Numbered from the stretch's first letter, positions 1 through 11,645 are shown. The stretch: DNA of 64,000 nt from Corylus avellana (GCF_901000735.1 NC_081547.1:19654838-19718837), one strand, 5' to 3'. Notes: generated from the sequence alone by a model not told the origin. Translations and numbers: made by a program.

Positions 1-527
1 AAGATAGCATCATCTTTTTCAGCTGAGTATTCTCCTGCTTCAAATCCACGTGTTTTCGTTCGTAGTATTTGAGCAGTCGCTGTAAGACCCCAATTTGGTT
101 TCTTAAGACTTTCAGTTCAACATTTCTGGCACTCAAACGTTGTGCCATGTCAGAAACTGAAGCAGCACCTTGGATACTGAATGCCAATGAATTATTAATA
201 GCATCAGTATCCGACCTATCAGCTAACAATGTTTGATCCCGTGGAATTACGAAACCTTTGGCCACCGCTATAGCAGTAGAATCGTGGAGCATGATAGAAT
301 CGTGAATAGTGATAAGATGATTGTCAAAGGCAAAAGTTGGCTGCCATACACCAGGATTTACAGCTGGTTCATTATGGTGTGTAACAGGTACGACGGGATG
401 TATAGCAGGCACTTCAGGGGGAACAGCAGGCACATCTAGTTGCACATTAATTAGGCATGACAATAGGTTGTGCTGCAGGAGCAACATTCAAATCGATGTT
501 GTTAACGGATGATGATGATGCTCCCAT
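1..527 (-). pseudogene. Coiled-coil hypothetical protein fragment, frameshifted, runs off window start
   Basis: On the minus strand an ATG at 527-525 opens a short N-terminus rich in Ser (MGASSSSVNN). It stops after about 26 codons near 450; a +1/-1 shift there restores a long frame that stays open to the window edge. The long part has a Pro/Val-rich stretch, a segment with VIPRDQ and GAASVSDMAQRL, and then a charged Leu-heptad region (VLQRLLKYYERKH) that should form a coiled coil. I do not recognise a named family. It resembles gag-like or transposon-associated coiled-coil proteins, but that is inference. The open frame of about 150 codons with protein-like composition argues that it is real coding sequence, now broken by one frameshift and cut by the window boundary. 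Confidence 0.55.
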
Positions 528-2150
528 ATTTAGGAGAGTAAGGAAAAATAGTTGAGAATACGAATAATTTGGGATAGATGAAGTATTGAGAAGAGACTGA
601 GCGTCAGAAACTGAAGAGATTTTTTGAAGTTTCTAGAAGCAGTAGACGAGTGGCTTTAAAGAAATTTTTCACTTCAGGTGAAATAAACAGTAAACAATGG
701 CGACCTCGGGCAGCGAAGGATTTTTGTCAAAAGATCCCGTTGAAGTAGGATCTGGTCTCCTGTCATAAATTCGTCTGAGCTCATTTTTTTCAAACCTACT
801 GTTCACTCAACGACTTTGAATTCCATGCGTAGGCAACCGAATGAATTGTCATGCCAACACGCACCACACACGCTCGTTCATTATCCAAAAATCCTTCCTA
901 TAAATTCCTACCTCTTTCTCCATTGCAACACATGCCTTTTGATCATACCCTTTCACCTGAGATCTTCTGCTAATAGCCTTCCATACAATGAAAGCTCGAT
1001 TTTTCTCCTAGTTGAGCGTATCTTCAAGAGAAAAATGCAACATCACGACTTGATTCACAAACCCAACACCTTATACTCTCAGTAGTAAACCATTGAAGCA
1101 AGATTATCGTTGATCATGCTTCTCAGGCTAAATATCTCTCTTTTCTTCAAGTCTCCATACATGACAGAGGAGAGAGAGCATCCGATGTGGGTATTTTGAA
1201 AGTCTCGAAAATGAGTCACATGCACATCATGTCCTGAAATGTTTATCAAATCTTCATCTCTGGAAAACAACAGGACTATCTTTCTCTCTTTTCTCTTCTC
1301 GACCTTGCAAGACCCAAGGGAGAGAAATTATAACATGAGTGTTTTGGGACTTCCAGCTTGGAAACTTACCCATATCCTACTTTGCTAGCTTATCAAATTC
1401 ATCTCTAGAACACAGCAATTGAGTTGGAATAATAATTGAGTTGGAATAATAATTACGAGTTTCTTTTGCTAAGTTATGAGTTATCAAGTAAAGATGTAGG
1501 ACAAAGAGATTTTCGCTGATATTGTAGTATCGACACAAGATTTGGGAGTAGAAAATATAAACGGTTGTGCATTTAGAATGAATCATGATATATTCATGTA
1601 ATGACGTTTTTGGGAGATATAAACCGTAGAATGTTGGTGCTATTTACTTTTAAGGATTTATGATGGTGAGAAGTTAATAATTATTAGAGCATCATATTAA
1701 TATTTCGTATACATGATTTGGAATACTGAGATATGGAGGAAAATATAGGCAGAGATGATTTTTTTACACCTTTCTGGTAAGATTGATTAAATTAGATCGA
1801 GGAAATTATTGCGGGCTTGCAAGGAGGACTATGATGTTTGGAGGTATCGACTAGTGATCACATGACTTTTTATTTAATTTGATGTTTAAACCTTGACTAT
1901 AGACTGTCTTATATAAGGAGATGAATAATTTGATTGTTGTCATTAAGGTTGAAAAAAAAAAAAAAAATTAGAAAAGATTTTGAGATAAGGTCCTAGAAGA
2001 AGGAGATGAAATTTCAACATGATAAAAGTGAATATTGGAGACTAGGCCCTGATGAATGATTGAGAGAAATATTTTAAATCTAAATGGCTCAATTTGAAGA
2101 TTGGACGATAATATTATAGGCTTTAATTTCGAGGACGAAATTTCAATAAG
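528..2150. other. Spacer, no gene recognised; right end is decayed retroelement interior
   Basis: AT-rich sequence with no convincing coding frame on either strand. The part just above 527 could be the leader of the minus-strand coiled-coil frame. The last stretch (about 2100-2150), ending in a frame that reads NFEDEIS, resembles the 3' end of a chromovirus pol region next to its polypurine tract. Confidence 0.4.
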
Positions 2151-4571
2151 GAGGGAAGATTGTAGCGCCCCGGATTTTAAAAGTCTTATTTTAGATATAT
2201 TTATTTGATGATGATTAGGTAATGACATTTATTCTTGAGGAATTTATTAGATTATATGATATTGATTTGAGATTATATCTGATTATTTTATTGGGTGATT
2301 TAAGAGATATGATAATTGATGACCGATTAATAGAATTTGGAGTATGATTATAATAGTTGGTGATTGATTAAATGAGGACAATAGACAAATTATTTTAAAA
2401 TGCGAGTTAACCTACAGTACTTGCTCATAATCACCTTATCTTTCTCTTTTCTTTTATTATTACTTTTTACTATTTGTCCCCACATCTTTGCCAACCAACC
2501 CACCTAATTCTTATTTTTCTTTCTTCTCATTTCCATATTTTTTTTCACAGCAGCCCCACACCCTCTTATTCTCCTACTTTGAATTATTGACTAATGCTTT
2601 GTACTTTACTTTCTCTCTCTCTTTTCATGAGGCCCCTACCCACTTTCTTTTCTTCCTTCTTTCTTCCTTTCTTATTTTCTACAAGCACACTAACCCCTCT
2701 CCTCCCCCACTTTCCCCAATGTCACTTATTACCACTCATTGCTCCTTCCATTTTTCTTCCTTCCTTCTCTTACCACACGGTTTGGACTTTCCTTTTCATT
2801 TTCTTGACTTCATCTACTCTCATTTCTTATTACTTAACGGAGAGGAAGAAACAAGAAGATAGAGAGAGGGAGCTTTACGGATGTAAGAAAGAGAAGACAG
2901 AGGGAGAAAGAATGTTGCAATAGAGTGAGAGATGGATAGAGAAGCATGAGAAAGAGAAAGCGGGTGAGATGCTGAGGGGGAGAAACAGAGATTTAGAGGA
3001 TGACCAAAGAAAAAATTTACAGAATAATAAAAATGGGTTCTTCAAAGGTAAAATTCTTCTTCCTTTAGCTATGGGTATTTGATTTTATGTTGAGTAATGG
3101 GTCTTAGATGAGAACCTTTCGATTTAATCAAGATGATATCGGGTGGTTTCACTCTTGAGAATTTTGAATTAGTGTTGGGAGTTGATTCTCTATTTTTGAG
3201 CTGAGTTATAAGATGTTTTGGGTTAGATTTTAATGGGTCAACTTCCCTAAAGGAGTAGACTGGAGTTAATTGATTTTCGTGAATTGTTATTAATTTAGCT
3301 GTGAATAAACAGAGTGGAACAACAAGATATTTTTCAAGATGATTATTTAGCAGTTTAAAGGCTGCTCATAGCTTCAGTCTAGAGGTAAGTAAACTCACTA
3401 CCCCTTCTAAAATTACTTCATGTCATGCTATTTATACATTATGGTTTCAAACTGTAAATGATTATTTTATTTACCTGTCATGGAGATATGTTGCATGCAT
3501 GAAGGATTTCTAAAAGAATTATTTAAAAAGTTTCTATTTCTTTAAACGTTTTCTAAGTACAACAAGTTTATATTTGGAAAAGTTTCCATTTTGAGAAAAG
3601 AAAGTTGAGAAATGATGATGATTATAAGAAAGAAGAATGATGATAAACCCTCCTACATGTTGCCCTAAGATGCATCAAAAGAAGTACAAAGAAAAGTACA
3701 AGAAATGAGTTAAATGTTTATGAAATGATGGCACATGTATGGAGGAGTGTATTTTTGGCCCTAAGATAAGTAAGGATGAGAAGAGTTCGGTACCAATACA
3801 CGGATGGAGGCGAAACCACTGAAGGAGGCTATGCCAGAAGGTGGTATTCCATCAACATAACCGTTGAGTGGACCAAGAAAAGAGTTAATTGACGGTCGGG
3901 CATGGCTGAGGCCACAGTTCAGTGTCATGGTCACAAGGACCCGCAACCCTCGTACACAGGGGTAATAGTGTACATGGGCCCTAATATGAGAAAATGATGA
4001 TATGATTTGAAAAATGATATACTATGATGATTTACAATGATGATTTATAACGATGATATACTATGATAATTTACAATGATGATTTATGACGATGATTTAT
4101 TACTAGATATAATAGTATGTATATGCTACGGGAGATGCAACCGTACATACTTGTATTATAATGGCTTGATGTATATTTATTTGTGAAAACGATTTTCAAA
4201 ACTGAGAACAAGGAGTAAAACTATTTATGGTTGTGGATTTTACTTGCTTGGCCCCTTTGGGCTCATTCAGTTTTATTTCTTGTTTTCAGGTAGAAAGGAC
4301 ACTGGAATAAGAGGCCGGAATGGGGGGCGGGAATAATTATTAACTTTCAAAGTCTTTTCATATCAGTTATTCTAATAATATGATATCCCGCAACTAAAGT
4401 TTATTGTTTCCTAATTTCACTTGTAATAAAATCTCTTGAAGAATGTTTTATACATTGATCATATCCTTTAAAATCAAGTACTTTGATAGACCTTATAGAT
4501 CTTTGCAAAAGCTTTTTGTTGTAAAAGAAGAAAAGTGGCAAACAAAGCCTTAACGGGCTGGGAATGTTACA
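2151..4571 (+). mobile_element. Chromovirus-like Ty3/gypsy 3' LTR with polypurine tract
   Basis: A purine tract (GGAGGGAAGA, 2150-2159) lies directly before TGTAGCGCCCCGG at 2161, the usual left end of plant chromovirus (Tekay-like) LTRs. A matching right end, GGAATGTTACA, is at 4561-4571, giving an LTR of about 2.4 kb. A long pyrimidine-rich block (2440-2870) and a following GA-rich block (2870-3000) sit inside. The segment 3740-3980 resembles parts of the LTRs near 33.0 and 43.0 kb. Only the end of the internal region is visible to the left, so this is one LTR of a truncated element. The right end was chosen by terminal motif and could not be tested against a partner LTR. Confidence 0.6.
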
Positions 4572-4641
4572 CCCCGCCTCCACCACCGCCGTCATCATTG
4601 TTTCTGATTTCAACTCAAGGTTCCAGAATATTCCATCTTGA

Positions 4642-4910
4642 GTTTGAGGGGGGATGTTAGAATATATGGAAAATATATAATTATAATGATATCAAATCAA
4701 TGAGATTTGATTACTATACTTGTATTTAGACATTGCCCTATAAATAGAGACCTTTCTACTGTAGACAAATCAAGTTAATGAGCACAATGTAACCCTTAGG
4801 GGTATTTTGAGTGGTGGACGTAGATGTCTAATACCGAACCACCCATAAGTTCTTTGTGTTCATTATCTCTCTTGCTTCCGCTCAATATTCTCATATCATC
4901 TTTATTTCAA
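4642..4910 (+). mobile_element. Small copia-type LTR with polypurine tract on its left
   Basis: TGAGTTTGAGGGGGGA (4639-4654) is a polypurine tract followed by TGTTAGAATA at 4655. The LTR contains CCCTATAAATAGAG (TATA box) near 4737-4750 and ends about 4910 with TTTATTTCAA. A second copy of the family lies on the minus strand at 49320-49580, upstream of gene B, with the same end motifs and the shared segment AATGTAACCCTTAGGGGTA. The left end of the feature marks the purine tract; the LTR itself is about 256 bp. Confidence 0.75.
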
Positions 4911-4912
4911 TA

Positions 4913-4946
4913 TGGTATCAAAGCTATTTCTACTTGGTATCAGAGC
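4913..4946 (+). other. Two tandem primer binding sites (tRNA-iMet type)
   Basis: TGGTATCAAAGC (4913-4924) directly follows the LTR and matches the initiator-Met primer site used by plant copia elements with one change. TGGTATCAGAGC (4935-4946), the exact consensus, follows 10 bases later. Confidence 0.7.
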
Positions 4947-5147
4947 TATTCAACAATGTCGATCCGATTTCGCTCTTATGGGCCGAGGGCTTTACAACAA
5001 GACTTTTGTGCCATGACAAGAGACCTAAGATTAAGTTCTTTGGTACTGATCTTCTGGTCATGAAAGGAAAAGAGAAAAGATTGATTAATTACAAAGAAAG
5101 ACTAGAATATATATAGTAATTAATGACACTTACTTAAAGACTAGTAC

Positions 5148-5153
5148 TTTATT
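5148..5153 (-). terminator. Polyadenylation signal of gene A
   Basis: AATAAA on the minus strand, about 75 bases after the stop codon of gene A. Gene C has the same signal at the same distance. Confidence 0.5.
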
Positions 5154-5227
5154 TAAAAGGTTAATTACCAAGGAAATACAAGTTGCCAATCGATTTATTA
5201 TCACTTCACAGTTCACAGCCAAATATC

Positions 5228-6962
5228 TCATGCACCACAATAAGCCCTTAAAGCAGACTCAGCTCTTTGGCCAGCCTCGGTGTAGTAGAAGGCTAGGAAC
5301 TCAACATGATCAAAAGGCTTAAATAGCAAAGGGTGCTCGTCATCAACCAACTCCTCCGGGGCTTTTATAATGTATCCTGCTCTGGGGATTGAAAACAATC
5401 CGGCTGAGTACCTTGCCTTGTTTCCCCTCATCATGACGCGATGATGTGGAGAGTGCAATCTACCATTGGCCCATGCCTGCAAAATCAATCACAAGTCTTT
5501 GATTAGCTAGTGTTGAGTTGATTGTTCTCAATCAATTATTCAATTTTGTTCTTTAGGTGCATGAGAAGAACATTGAAATTCAAGGCCCATAACATCTTAA
5601 TTGAACTTTTAATTCAAGATAGACTTTGTTAGTCGAATTTGAGCTTCAATACCAGCCATATATGTATATGTGTGTGTGTGAGAGAGAGAAATGCTATATA
5701 TATATATTGGGTATACACGTGTGTGTGTGTGTGAGAGAGAAATGCTATATATATATTGGGTATACATGTGTAACTTAAATTACAAATCCACCCTAAATAA
5801 AATTAACGGAGGGGTGGCGGTTGGCCTCTCTCCTCACAGATGATAGACCATGCACGACCAATCCAAATCTCTTGACTACACTAGATGAGGGTGGCCGCCC
5901 CTCACTTGTAAGGCCAAGGAATTGCCGCTCCTCACACGAGAGGTGGTCATCCCTTGGCTGCCCTTACATGGGGTGGCCAAGGGATTGCCACTCCTCACAA
6001 GAGAGGTGCGAGCACTCCTTGGCCGTCTTTAAAGGAGTGGGGTGATATAACACCCCGCCTTGAAAAATATGTTATTGTTCATTTTTGGCTAAGTCCGTAC
6101 AATTTTATTATTGGACTTACCCTAAAAGGCCTTATACTATTTAGAAAGAGCATATTTCATATAAATATATCATCTTTTTCACACCCATGCAATTTTGGAC
6201 GTCACAGGTGGGCTCTAGGGAAGTCGCCACCCATTCTTTATTTGTTTTTAATTTAATTTTGGGGAAACTTTACAAAATTTTCTTAACTTTCACGCTTTTT
6301 AAAAGTATTCCTCAAAATTCAAAAACTCACAATTAAGGGTATCGAACTTTCAATTTCTTTTAATTACCCATTTCTGTTATAATTTTTCTTTAAATCTTGT
6401 CGAAATTCTCAAACTACTCTTATTTTTATTCATGGGCTTATTTTTTTATATATAAAAAAACATGTTTGCAATATATTTACAGCATCTTTGCAATTTTTTT
6501 TAAAAGACAAATTGGGTATTTTGGGCATTTTGACAAAAATTAAAGGTAAATCCTAACGGACGGGGGCAATTGAAAGAAATTGAAAATTTGATACCCTTAA
6601 TTGAGAGTTTAAACTTTGAAGGGATAGTGTCAAAACAAATTGAAATTGAGGAGAGTTTTGTGAAGTTTCCCCTTTAATTTTTCAATTTATGATATTTGTT
6701 TAATTTAGATTAGAATGTCAATTGTCAACATATCTTTAGTTCTGATGTGTCTAAGTAACCACGTTGCATTAAGTACTTCCATTTTTTTTTTTTTTTTTAA
6801 CATGTCCGCATAAGAAGGGAGAGAGGAATTCGAACTAGTGACCTCAATTTCATGAGGCGTGGTCCTAGCTGATTGAGCTATATCTTGGAAACATTAAAAC
6901 GCTAATAAAGGTACCATTTTTATACAGAAGTAAACCACATGGATCTATTCTATAAGATTCAA

Positions 6963-6996
<34 letters not shown>

Positions 6997-9152
6997 TTCG
7001 ATAAAAACAAAACCATAGCCGCAAGTATTGATTTTGCAATTTTTTTCCATACTCTTTTTTCTTTTTTATATGTATATGCAGAGAAAGAAAAAGCCACTTA
7101 CCAGCAGAGAATCTCCAATCATGACAATGAAAGTGTGTGGGGAGGGTTTGACATTGATCCATTCACCATCTTTAGTCTTCACCTCTAACCCATCGACTTG
7201 ATTTTGACACAAAATGGTAACTATGTTTTTATCTGTGTGCGCGCTTAGGCCAAGCTTGGTGTCGGTCGTTTCAGGACCCTTGTATTTCATGACCCGAAGA
7301 AGATAGTTGGTTGACCCGATATGCTCATCCAAGTATTTCTCCACACCCAAGCTCTCCACAACCATCCTCCGGACTACTTTATCCAATTCCGAAAGTTGCT
7401 CTGTGAATGAGTGTATGGCATTGCTGCCCAAAATACAAAGATTCATTGAGAGAAACAGAGGAAAAATGAGTTTTTCAGTAGAAGATCATGCAAGTTGTTT
7501 ATTTATATTTATATTTCTTTTAATACAGAGGAAAAATGAGTTTTCCAGTGTAGTAGATCATGCAAGTTGTTTATTTATATTTCTTTTAGTTATGTTCCTC
7601 AAGGGCAACAATGCATAGGTGATATACCAGGAGAATAAAGCACTACAAAAAAATAAAAAATAAAAAATAAAAAAACAAAAACCTCATTTACTACTTACCA
7701 GCGACAAGTGGTAATTTAAGATGACAAAGATTACGACTTTGAACCTTGTTTCAATCATTTACCGATTTTAATTAAATTTTTCACTTGTTGGGCATCACCT
7801 CTTAAAAGTGAGTTTAAACCCACACGTGAGGGGGGGTTACTAAATACTTAACCTTACAAAGGCCCCCCTAAATTTCCAATCGTTTTGAAAAAATTCAAAG
7901 TTCAAAAGCTCTCAATTTCATCCCTAGAACTTCTAATTTGATGCAATCTACCCCTCAATTAGGATTTAGCGTTAAATCCTAAAGGAAGCTATGAAAAATA
8001 CCAAAATACCCTCAACTTTTTTGTTTCTTTTTTTTAAAAAAAAAAAAAAATTATGAAATTAAGGGTAAATTTGAAATTTTATGAAAGTTTAAGGGGGTAT
8101 AAAGGTCATTTTATTCATTTTAACATATGTTTAAAGCCAAACCCTAACGGATGTGGGTGGATTGTATCAAATTAAAAGTTCAAGTAGTGAAATTGAGAGT
8201 TTTTGAATTTTGGGAGGTCTTCTCAAATGCCTTTGTGAAGTTTTCCCTAGTATTTAGGGTGCGTTTAGGATTTCGATTTCAGGAGAATAATCTGCATTTT
8301 TAAAAGATATTGTTAAACATAAAACATTTGGCATTGAGATTGAATAAGTACTTAATCTAAAATAGGAAAAAATATATATATACAATTTCTATAAGCAGGT
8401 TATATGGTACTTATTTGAAAAAGCGTGAATTTAAACAAAAATCATGATTTTCCATAACAAATGTTCGATAAAAAAAGTATTTTTTAACATGTACCAAGCG
8501 GTTTTGCGATTTTAAAAAGTAGCAATTTCAAAAATACAATTTTTAAAATCGTACTTATTGAAACTGCAATCCCAAATGGACCCTTATTAAATGATCTACT
8601 TCACCAAATTAAGAAATAAAAAATTTATGGAATAATATTCTATAGCATAGCAAATCATATTTTATGAAGAAACCCATTGAAAAATATGGTTTAAGAATAT
8701 TGATATTCTTTGGTAGCTAATTAATTAAGAAATTTACCACCACTTTTATTTATGAGTAGAGGAAAGAAAGTTGACATATACCAAAAGCTTGGGTTTCCTT
8801 GAGGCCACAAGATGTTTGTCTGGCTCTCAACCTTGTCAGAGATGTCTGCATCATCAACAGCCATGCTCTCATATAGAGGCACCATAGGGTACTGCCCTAC
8901 ATACCCATGAAAGGGCTTCTTAGAAACGTTCCTTAGCTTTGTTTGTAAAGGGAGGTCAAAAAGCTCTTCAATTGCACCCAACATGGAATTTCGAAGCTCC
9001 AACGGAACTTTGTTGAAGAAAGCCTCGAAGCAACCATACTCTACGAGTGCCTCCCACACTTGGGCTTTCAACGAGTCCCACTCGGGAGTGCCTGGTTCCC
9101 CCGAGTAGGAGAAATCAATCACAGGAAGTTTAAGAGCGGATTCAGAACCCAT
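5228..9152 (-). CDS. Gene A: AOP-like 2-oxoglutarate/Fe(II)-dependent dioxygenase, 3 exons, 313 aa
   Basis: Exons on the minus strand are 8782-9152, 7102-7423 and 5228-5476, with GT-AG introns in phase 2 and phase 0, giving 313 residues. The N-terminal half carries LPVIDFS, ALVEYGCF, LFDLPLQTK and FHGYVGQ, typical of the plant DIOX_N domain. The C-terminal half is the 2OG-FeII oxygenase fold: His186-Thr-Asp188 and His243 (in HHRV) bind iron, and Arg253-Tyr-Ser255 binds 2-oxoglutarate. The protein ends in AYCGA. Overall it fits the AOP1/AOP3-like group, cytosolic oxidases of specialised metabolism; the substrate cannot be read from sequence. Both introns (1358 and 1625 bp) are enlarged by MITE and SINE insertions. 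Genes B and C share the exon plan. No broken residue is seen, so it should be functional. The exon joins were chosen because they keep the frame and family motifs. Confidence 0.9.
5655..5772. repeat. Tandem duplication with TG/GA and TA microsatellites (gene A intron 2)
   Basis: A unit of about 55 bp, (TG)n-(AG)n-AATGC-(TA)n-TTGGGTATACA, occurs twice in a row within intron 2 of gene A. Confidence 0.8.
5805..6045. repeat. GC-rich minisatellite-like repeats (gene A intron 2)
   Basis: Three diverged copies of a unit containing GGCCAAGGGATTGC and CTCCTCACA(C/A)GAGAGG follow each other. The block is far richer in GC than the rest of the intron. Short frames across it are artefacts of the repeat. 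Confidence 0.6.
6253..6678. mobile_element. MITE with inverted ends GGGGAAACTT-ACAAAA (gene A intron 2)
   Basis: The left end GGGGAAACTTTACAAAA is mirrored by TTTTGTGAAGTTTCCCC on the right, and the inverted similarity continues inwards (AATTAAGGGTATC against GATACCCTTAATT). There is no coding capacity. A related copy is in intron 1 (about 7845-8252). Confidence 0.75.
6781..6893 (-). mobile_element. tRNA-derived SINE fragment (gene A intron 2)
   Basis: Read on the minus strand, it starts with a tRNA-like head (ATAGCTCAATCAGCTAGGA, then the B-box-like AGTTCGAATTCC) and ends in a run of about 17 A. Plant SINEs have this structure. Related heads lie near 28303-28376 and 56743-56815. Confidence 0.65.
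6966..6995. repeat. (GA)n microsatellite
   Basis: About 15 uninterrupted GA units within intron 2 of gene A. Confidence 0.9.
7447..7590. repeat. Tandem duplication of about 70 bp (gene A intron 1)
   Basis: ACAGAGGAAAAATGAGTTTT followed by GATCATGCAAGTTGTTTATT occurs twice in direct orientation, close to the 3' splice site of intron 1. Confidence 0.75.
7845..8252. mobile_element. MITE related to the intron 2 copy (gene A intron 1)
   Basis: The left end CCTTACAAAGG and the right end CCTTTGTGAAGTTTTCCC are inverted, with inner mirrored text (CTCTCAATTTCA against TGAAATTGAGAG). It shares CAAACCCTAACGGATG-type text with the copy at 6253-6678. Confidence 0.6.
8258..8588. mobile_element. MITE, GGTGCGTTTAGGATT family (gene A intron 1)
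   Basis: It starts at GGGTGCGTTTAGGATT and ends with AATCCCAAATGGACCC, an imperfect terminal inverted repeat. The interior has AATCGTACTT and GCGATTTTAAAAAGTA words. A second copy is at about 56180-56568. No coding capacity. Confidence 0.65.
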
Positions 9153-9233
9153 TTTCTAGCTTTTTCTCTTGAGTAAATATGGAAGATATGTGTGTTGCTT
9201 TGTTGTGGTTTACTTCAGCTTTGGGTGCTTTGG

Positions 9234-9246
9234 CCTATTTATAATA
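9234..9246 (-). promoter_or_regulatory. TATA box of gene A
   Basis: TATTATAAATAGG on the minus strand, about 85 bases upstream of the ATG at 9152, a usual plant spacing. Confidence 0.65.
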
Positions 9247-9317
9247 CAGTTTGATCATTTGATATTGGATACTTTGGGGGTTGCATAAAAACAATGACTC
9301 TTTCTTGAGTCCGCTCA

Positions 9318-9552
9318 ATTAGAGCACACTTGGTATTGTTTTTGAGAAACAGAGTTTTTAAGTTAAAAAAAACTTTTTTTCGGAAAAAGGTTCATTTTTA
9401 AATTTTTGTCAAAAATGTGTTTTTGCCAATTTTAGACTTTTTGGACCCTTAAAAATGATTTCAAATTTTTTTACCAAATAAGTTTTTTAAGTGTTAAGCG
9501 TACTTTTAGTCCCCTCAAACACACACCCAAGGTCCCAAACAGTCCTTTAATG
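9318..9552. mobile_element. MITE, TTTGGGATTG...TTGAGAA family, copy 1
   Basis: This element of about 230 bp has the left part TTGGTATTGTTTTTGAGAA, an inner marker TTTTTGGACCCTTAAAA, and a right part CCTCAAACACA...CCCAAACAGTCC. The same order is seen at 10870-11106 and 32008-32240. It lies 170 bp upstream of the gene A start codon. Confidence 0.6.
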
Positions 9553-10362
9553 TGATGTGACTTTTAAAATTACCAATAAATCAAAATTCAATGATAATTT
9601 TGAAAGTCACGTCAAATTTTGGGGGATTCAAAGAAGACTCTAATCTTCTTTATAGCATTACTTAAAAACGAATCGCATCATAACACAATTATGCGGAAGG
9701 AGCAATTTGGATACTAGGACATACACTAAATATTGATTTGATCAAGTTTACATCTTAGAGAGTAATTTGATAAAAGATTATAAACCATAAGAATCTTTAT
9801 ACTAATTTTTCCATTGGTTTTCAATAGCCTATTTGTGATTAGGTTATAGAGCTTAAAAAGTATTTTTAGCAGTTCAAAAACTTCACCAAACAAAAGGCAT
9901 GTATGTTAGGTAAAAGATTTAAAAGTACCTCTTTAACTTTTTCACTTTAAAATTGCAAAAAACTCAAGCTTTTCTTCCCAACAGCCCATTTTGGATTTAA
10001 ATACCATACTTTCTAACGCAATCCAAAGCATACTCTAAGTGTTATAAGTACACTTGTCAATATTATATTTCACATTGAGAAAATATAAAAAAAAATAGTA
10101 ATTAATATACTTAAGTGGAGCCGAAGCCAGTAACTTAAGTTTATGAGTTAGTGTAGTATTCATTAGTGTATATTGATGTACTCTTTTATTGACTCCTTAA
10201 CCGTTTTTCTCTCTAACAATTGATATCAAAGCCATAGTTAGCTTCCGGTACGAGTGTCTTGCGTGTCTTGTTTGGAGTTGAGAAAGTACAAAAAAAAAAA
10301 TTACAGTATTTAAATATACTTAGATTCAAGCCTATAAACTTAGACTTTTAGACTACAATAAT

Positions 10363-10397
<35 letters not shown>

Positions 10398-10869
10398 TTC
10401 CATTTTACAGATAAAATTCATGCAAATGTCATCTAGAATTTTTAAAAATGCTCAGATCTATAATCTAATGTGATTGCTTTGTCACATATATCAATGCATA
10501 CAATATGCTACATGCTACATTAGTATTACTACAAATAAGTCACATCAAATTATAATAGTCGAATTGGGAAAATTAAAATAAAATAAGCATTTGATAATTC
10601 GATGAAGTCCCTTCATTATTTCGATTTTGAAAAAAATTGCTTCAATCGGGTAGGATCGTCATGGATGACAACCTGTCACAACCACATTTAAATTTCCAAA
10701 AAACATGGAAATTAAATATTTAATAAGGATTCTCTACAATTGGTGGTTCTCAAATTATAAAATTTAGGTTGTTTTTAAACATCGATAATTGATACTATTC
10801 ATTTCATTTGAAATTGAGTGACATTTATTCCCAATGCATGATAGGGTGCTACCATGTTGTACTTGGAGC
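9553..10869. other. Spacer with decayed LTR end and (TA)n; no gene
   Basis: AT-rich sequence without coding potential. GATATCAAAGCC near 10221 resembles a decayed tRNA-Met primer site after a possible LTR end (TCTCTCTAACA). A (TA)13 run is at about 10369-10395. Confidence 0.4.
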
Positions 10870-11106
10870 AATGGAGCATGTTTGAGATTGTCATTAAGAT
10901 TGTATTTAAGAAATAGAACTTTTAAGTCAAAAAACTCTTTTTAGCAAAGTTTTTAAGTTTTTGCGCTATTTTTTAGCTTTTTGTACCCTTAAAAGTGCTT
11001 TCAAATTTTTTTTTACCAAATAGGTACTTTTTTCTTCAAACGGACTTTTTGAGTATTAAACGCACTTTTAGGCCCATCAAACGTACAGCCAAACAGACCT
11101 TTAATG
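10870..11106. mobile_element. MITE, TTTGGGATTG...TTGAGAA family, copy 2
   Basis: It has the same arrangement as copy 1: TTAAGAAATAGAACTTTTAAGTC, TTTTTGTACCCTTAAAAG, GAGTATTAAACGCACTTTTAGG, and a right end with CCAAACAGACC. Confidence 0.6.
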
Positions 11107-11232
11107 GTCCGAGTTAAGAACAAGATTGTCGATGGAAATTTCAAAAAATAATTCAGTCTATTAAAGTTGGTGTATCTAACGGTATGTATTATTTTAAATT
11201 GTTTAAATTTTTTAAAATGTGGTAATATTTAC

Positions 11233-11266
<34 letters not shown>

Positions 11267-11394
11267 TAGACTCTAACCATAAATAAATTTAAAACTGAGA
11301 GGATCATATATATTCTGCCGATTTGCATCAAACAAATGATTTTTTTATTGTTGTTATAATTATCTTTGAGATTCATGCCTCAATAATGCCTAGA

Positions 11395-11645
11395 GCAGGA
11401 CCACTAAGCCCTCAGTAATCACCAAGACAACATTGTGATTGAATGGCGTAGATTTAATAATATATATATATATATATATTTTTTTTTTTTCTGAACAATA
11501 ATAATAGATATAATATAAACCTTATCAGGACCACTAAGCCCTTAGTGATCCCCATGACAACAATGTGATCGAATGGCGTAGATTTAATAGTAGATAATTG
11601 TTTTTTCCTGTGCAATAATAGATGATATAAACCTTATATTTTATA
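11395..11645. repeat. Direct tandem duplication, about 125-bp unit
   Basis: AGGACCACTAAGCCCT followed by GAATGGCGTAGATTTAATA and CAATAATA...ATAAACCTTAT occurs at 11397 and again at 11528, about 85-90% alike. A (TA)n tract has expanded in the first copy only. Confidence 0.75.

Noticed and set aside
2488..2923. Two long open frames (124 and 109 aa) on the plus strand
   Set aside because: They arise from the pyrimidine-rich block inside an LTR; the products are Phe/Ser/Leu low-complexity chains without domains.
6815..6893. Possible tRNA gene on the minus strand
   Set aside because: The head resembles a tRNA but cannot fold as a full cloverleaf and is followed by a poly-A tail, so it is a SINE fragment.
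7307..7618. 103-aa plus-strand frame
   Set aside because: Antisense shadow of gene A exon 2 running into an intron repeat.
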